64,000 bases of DNA from Sulfurimonas sp. HSL-1716 (GTDB taxonomy: Bacteria > Campylobacterota > Campylobacteria > Campylobacterales > Sulfurimonadaceae). Made by a program: the position numbers and the translations under genes. The notes under the pieces are model-generated. The model searched no databases. It had not been told where the DNA came from and worked only from the letters and a program-made list of their open reading frames with translations. Where the stretch lies: positions 1,488,001 to 1,552,000 of the forward strand of contig NZ_CP147918.1 of assembly GCF_039645975.1 (NCBI RefSeq), written 5' to 3'. Within the stretch, counting starts at the first letter, position 1. Each line of letters starts with the position of its first letter. Below are positions 61,857 through 64,000 of this stretch, piece by piece.

Positions 61857-62204
61857 TTATGCGGCTTTTATACGAAACTGCGCCATAGAATCGAATTTCT
61901 TACAAAGAGCCATAGTCTCATCATCACTGCTGTCAAGACGTTTTGATATCTCGGCTATTTGGTAACGGTTCGTATAGATCATATAGTCGGTTTCTGCACT
62001 CGTTGCATAATGAACCAGCGCTTTGAACATAAACGTGTTTTTGTTCGTATAAGAGATCTCCTCTTTTTGGCCTTCGCGGCTTTCCATGTAGAGCTTAACC
62101 TCTTTTACGCCGCTTGTATCTACATCACCGAGTTTTTCGACGACTTTCTCATCCGCAATTGTATTTCCCATATCTGCAGGGAAGTGGAAACCTAAAATAA
62201 ACAT
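61857..62204 (-). CDS. 115-aa protein between nifH and nifD, unknown
   Basis: A cytosolic 115-aa protein starting MFILGFHFPADMGNTIADEK; acidic, mixed alpha/beta, one Cys (ALCKKF), no membrane helix. I recognise no family. AAGGAG precedes the ATG. It is the only gene separating nifH from nifD in the structural operon, so it is probably made in quantity with nitrogenase. A role in stabilising, regulating or maturing the enzyme is an inference from position only. Confidence 0.7.
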   Translation of the reverse strand: MFILGFHFPADMGNTIADEKVVEKLGDVDTSGVKEVKLYMESREGQKEEISYTNKNTFMFKALVHYATSAETDYMIYTNRYQIAEISKRLDSSDDETMALCKKFDSMAQFRIKAA

Positions 62205-62299
62205 AATAATTCTCCTTCTTTGTCTTTTATAGTTTTCTTTTCATTACAAAATATGCCGTTGAAGCCAAGCCTCAGCAGCAAACTCACACATCTTCTGTT

Positions 62300-63235
<936 letters not shown>

Positions 63236-63285
63236 TTAACCGATAAACGGCTCTTTGAAGGTATTTATGTATTTCACTTAGGTCA

Positions 63286-63303
63286 ATGCATCCGTCATTC
63301 TCG
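63286..63303 (-). promoter_or_regulatory. Sigma54-type promoter of nifH operon
   Basis: Minus strand GAGAATGACGGATGCAT: AG 63301/63300, GC 63289/63288, 10 nt apart. Predicted start near 63277, about 72 nt before nifH. It matches the AGAAT...ATGCA form seen at 35359-35374. Confidence 0.55.
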
Positions 63304-63322
63304 ATTTTTGGTACAAAAAAAA

Positions 63323-63405
63323 CCTACAAAAGCGCTTTATTCCTACAAAGCGCGTAAATGCCGACAAATTTGTTAGAACGATATATGCAAAAAAGCGGTT
63401 TTTGT
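63323..63405. promoter_or_regulatory. Repeated CTACAAA-type motifs upstream of nifH
   Basis: CCTACAAAAGCGC (63323-63335) and CCTACAAAGCGCG (63342-63354) form a direct repeat. ACAAATTTGT (63364-63373) is a perfect palindrome, and TTTTTGT (63399-63405) is an inverted copy. They lie about 46-128 bp upstream of the predicted nifH start, the usual enhancer range. The classic TGT-N10-ACA site is not seen. Confidence 0.4.
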
Positions 63406-63416
63406 AGAAAAACAGA

Positions 63417-64000
63417 TCACGCAGAAGATGAAACCGTATAGTGGTAGATATTGAGATGCGTCTTTTTAAAGCCGCGTCTGCTGTAAAACTGCAGCGCGTT
63501 TTTGTTGTCCACATCGGCTGCGAGCTGAATGCGTTTATAGCCGTACTCTACGGCCATACTTCTCATCTTGTTTATAAGACGGCTCCCCACACCCATCTTT
63601 CGGTACTCTTCATGCACCACAAGGTCTTCTATCTGACCGACGTAGTCGCCCTCGGCACTCGAGATGAGACGCTGCATCGTCACCATGCCGACGACTCTGC
63701 CTTCATATTTTGCCGCAAGCAGGTCGCTGCTCTCATGTTCAAAGAGCCGGGTGATCCCGGAGAGCTGTTTGTCGTAATCGATCGTAAAATCCGACTCTAT
63801 TGCAAACAATACACCGAGCAGTTCGGCCATTTGGGGCAGATCCTGTTTTATCGCTTTTTCTATGGTTATTCCTGTTTTCATATTCATATCGCATATCTCC
63901 GGGTTCAAAATGGTTATCACTTTTTTTGCTTCTTCGCCGAGCGGATTGCCGTTTACGTACAATATATTTAGATAAGAGAGATTTGCCAAAGTGTCGGGCA
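63417..64000 (-). CDS. Leucine-rich repeat/GNAT acetyltransferase fusion, N-terminus cut by window edge
   Basis: The frame is open beyond 64000. The visible 194 residues begin with an LRR remnant (LANLSYLNILYVNGNPLGEE) that flows into a GNAT domain (about the last 150 residues). There VGQIEDLVVHEEYRKMGVGS holds the acetyl-CoA pyrophosphate loop, followed by ENKNALQFYSRRGF-like C-terminal motif (DNKNALQFYSRRGFKK). A first in-frame TTG at 63989 is not a sensible start because the LRR pattern continues upstream. Substrate unknown; lies divergent in spacing from nifH but on the same strand. Confidence 0.8.
   Translation of the reverse strand, partial: PDTLANLSYLNILYVNGNPLGEEAKKVITILNPEICDMNMKTGITIEKAIKQDLPQMAELLGVLFAIESDFTIDYDKQLSGITRLFEHESSDLLAAKYEGRVVGMVTMQRLISSAEGDYVGQIEDLVVHEEYRKMGVGSRLINKMRSMAVEYGYKRIQLAADVDNKNALQFYSRRGFKKTHLNIYHYTVSSSA

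Noticed and set aside
63364-63390. Plus-strand TAGAACGATATATGCAA with sigma54 spacing upstream of nifH
   Set aside because: It points away from nifH into the 3' end of the LRR-GNAT gene with no gene to drive.

Overview
The window reads as a chromosome segment of a diazotrophic Campylobacterota (former Epsilonproteobacteria), probably Sulfurimonas/Sulfuricurvum-like. This rests on short-form proB, TTG/GTG starts with AAGGA-type ribosome sites, dense head-to-tail coding with ATGA overlaps, HD-GYP and chemotaxis proteins, a CowN-type protein and a Mo-nitrogenase cluster with its own rpoN. The assignment comes from protein resemblance by eye; no database was searched.

Left part (1-34 kb) is mostly housekeeping and accessory genes: a nitrilase fragment/xseB/metX; a five-gene RND efflux operon led by a MarR regulator; a second MarR plus a small membrane protein; metY; a secreted small heat-shock protein; a kinase/regulator pair; proB, RDD, guaB; a PAS-PAS-GAF-HD-GYP protein; thpR, a LysE exporter, gatA, a lipoprotein, thioredoxin, ileS and a CinA-type protein. 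Next come six tRNAs (Lys-Asp-Val-Glu-Val-Asp) behind a consensus sigma70 promoter, a chemoreceptor with a haem-binding CxxCH, and an NfeD/slipin pair.

Right part (34-64 kb) is a nitrogen-fixation island. Units are: peroxiredoxin-nifQ-wHTH; nifA; aldo/keto reductase-FAD oxidoreductase-nifT; a PII-like gene; rpoN; nifE-N-X-DUF269-nifF; nifW-nifZ-2Fe2S ferredoxin; bacteriohemerythrin and cowN; a 51-aa unknown; ald; a superoxide dismutase/2-oxoacid:ferredoxin oxidoreductase operon; and nifH-(115-aa unknown)-nifD-nifK. Ten of these units have a sequence fitting (A/G)G-N10-GC upstream, i.e. a sigma54 promoter, so NifA plus the local RpoN can plausibly switch the island as one regulon. nifB, nifU, nifS and nifV are not in the window.

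The most unusual items are: an 848-aa protein joining a cytochrome b5-like domain, a four-helix membrane domain and the gamma+alpha parts of a 2-oxoacid:ferredoxin oxidoreductase, apparently a membrane-tethered electron source; an AT-rich block of unknown genes between nifA and nifT carrying two 66-bp attC-like repeats, as in an integrase-less gene-cassette array; a 51-aa unknown with a near-ideal sigma54 promoter; and a leucine-rich-repeat/acetyltransferase fusion cut by the right edge.
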